Shown here: in pieces, positions 8,097-8,227 of the stretch
Numbering within the stretch: position 1 is the first letter of the stretch
Layout of the letters: each line of letters starts with the position of its first letter
Assembly (NCBI GenBank): GCA_017380995.1
Contig: JAFOCY010000100.1
Span: 1 to 8,227, forward strand
Direction of reading: 5' to 3'
DNA: 8,227 nucleotides
Origin: Oscillibacter sp.
GTDB taxonomy: Bacteria > Bacillota > Clostridia > Oscillospirales > Oscillospiraceae
Notes under the pieces: generated by a model
The model's database searches: none
What the model saw: only the letters and a program-made list of their open reading frames with translations
Told to the model about the DNA's origin: nothing
Position numbers and translations under genes: made by a program

Positions 8097-8227
8097 ACGC
8101 GATGACAAAGCCAGCCTTGTATACCCGGCTCAGCGAGAGGGGGAGACGGTGAAAGCCCCTTGCCTATGGACACATGGCAGCCACTTTGGAGCAGTCCGCG
8201 AGGAGCGGAACGGTTCATCCCCGTTAC
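8097..8227 (+). promoter_or_regulatory. T-box leader (tRNA-sensing riboswitch), 5' part, cut by the window edge
   Basis: T-box leaders sense uncharged tRNA and control aminoacyl-tRNA synthetase or amino-acid genes. The stem I base is CAAAG (8106-8110) with CTTTG (8184-8188), preceded by GCGATGA and followed by GAGCAG, as in known leaders. The distal arm AGGGG (8138-8142) / CCCCT (8156-8160) carries a loop with GGTGAAAG (8148-8155), the hallmark T-box apical motif. A short stem III candidate follows, TCCGC (8195-8199) / GCGGA (8205-8209), then AACGG (8209-8213) / CCGTT (8221-8225), the common CCGTTA element. The antiterminator with the TGGNACCGCG box lies beyond the window. By position just before A8183 and the base helix, the specifier reads GCC (8180-8182, alanine); AGC (serine) in a shifted register cannot be excluded. 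Confidence 0.85.

Overview
The window is about 8.2 kb of compact, moderately GC-rich chromosome. It most likely comes from an endospore-forming Clostridia, and the protein style suggests Oscillospiraceae or Ruminococcaceae; that taxonomic call is inference. Support comes from a yunB-type sporulation gene, NAD-dependent ligA, a TagA/WecG glycosyltransferase, an mltG to peptidase-U32 pair, a DUF5662 gene and a T-box leader. All are ordinary Firmicutes features. I see no prophage, transposon, CRISPR array or tRNA/rRNA gene.

Layout. Positions 1-207 hold the C-terminal end of murD (cell-wall precursor ligase). It is followed by yunB (252-953) and ligA (968-2944), closely spaced on the + strand and closed by a strong intrinsic terminator (2949-2978). 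A near-consensus sigma-A promoter with an extended -10 (3001-3030) then drives a TagA-family glycosyltransferase (3067-3783), which is translationally coupled by an ATGA overlap to thymidylate kinase (3780-4445). The gap after tmk is not empty. It carries a minus-strand, 40-residue, cysteine-rich membrane miniprotein gene (4520-4642) with its own Shine-Dalgarno and its own terminator. Divergent from it, mltG (4751-5908) and a U32-family tRNA-hydroxylation protein (5912-7138) form a tight pair. They end at a bidirectional terminator shared with the convergent DUF5662 gene (7212-7736, minus), which has a good promoter of its own. A 72-residue membrane-anchored protein with a CX2CX2CX6C motif follows (7861-8079). 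A perfect TTGACA/TATAAT promoter embedded in its 3' end starts a T-box leader RNA (about 8087 to beyond 8227); the gene it regulates lies outside the window.

Functionally this is mostly housekeeping: peptidoglycan synthesis and cleavage (murD, mltG), surface glycopolymer assembly (tagA), DNA ligation and dTTP supply (ligA, tmk), and tRNA wobble modification (U32). The less ordinary content is regulatory or very small. An 11-bp hairpin buries the yunB ribosome-binding site and overlaps a possible sigma-E promoter. There are two unannotated-style Cys-rich membrane miniproteins. The T-box is fired from inside the upstream coding sequence. I do not see a clearly new multi-gene system.
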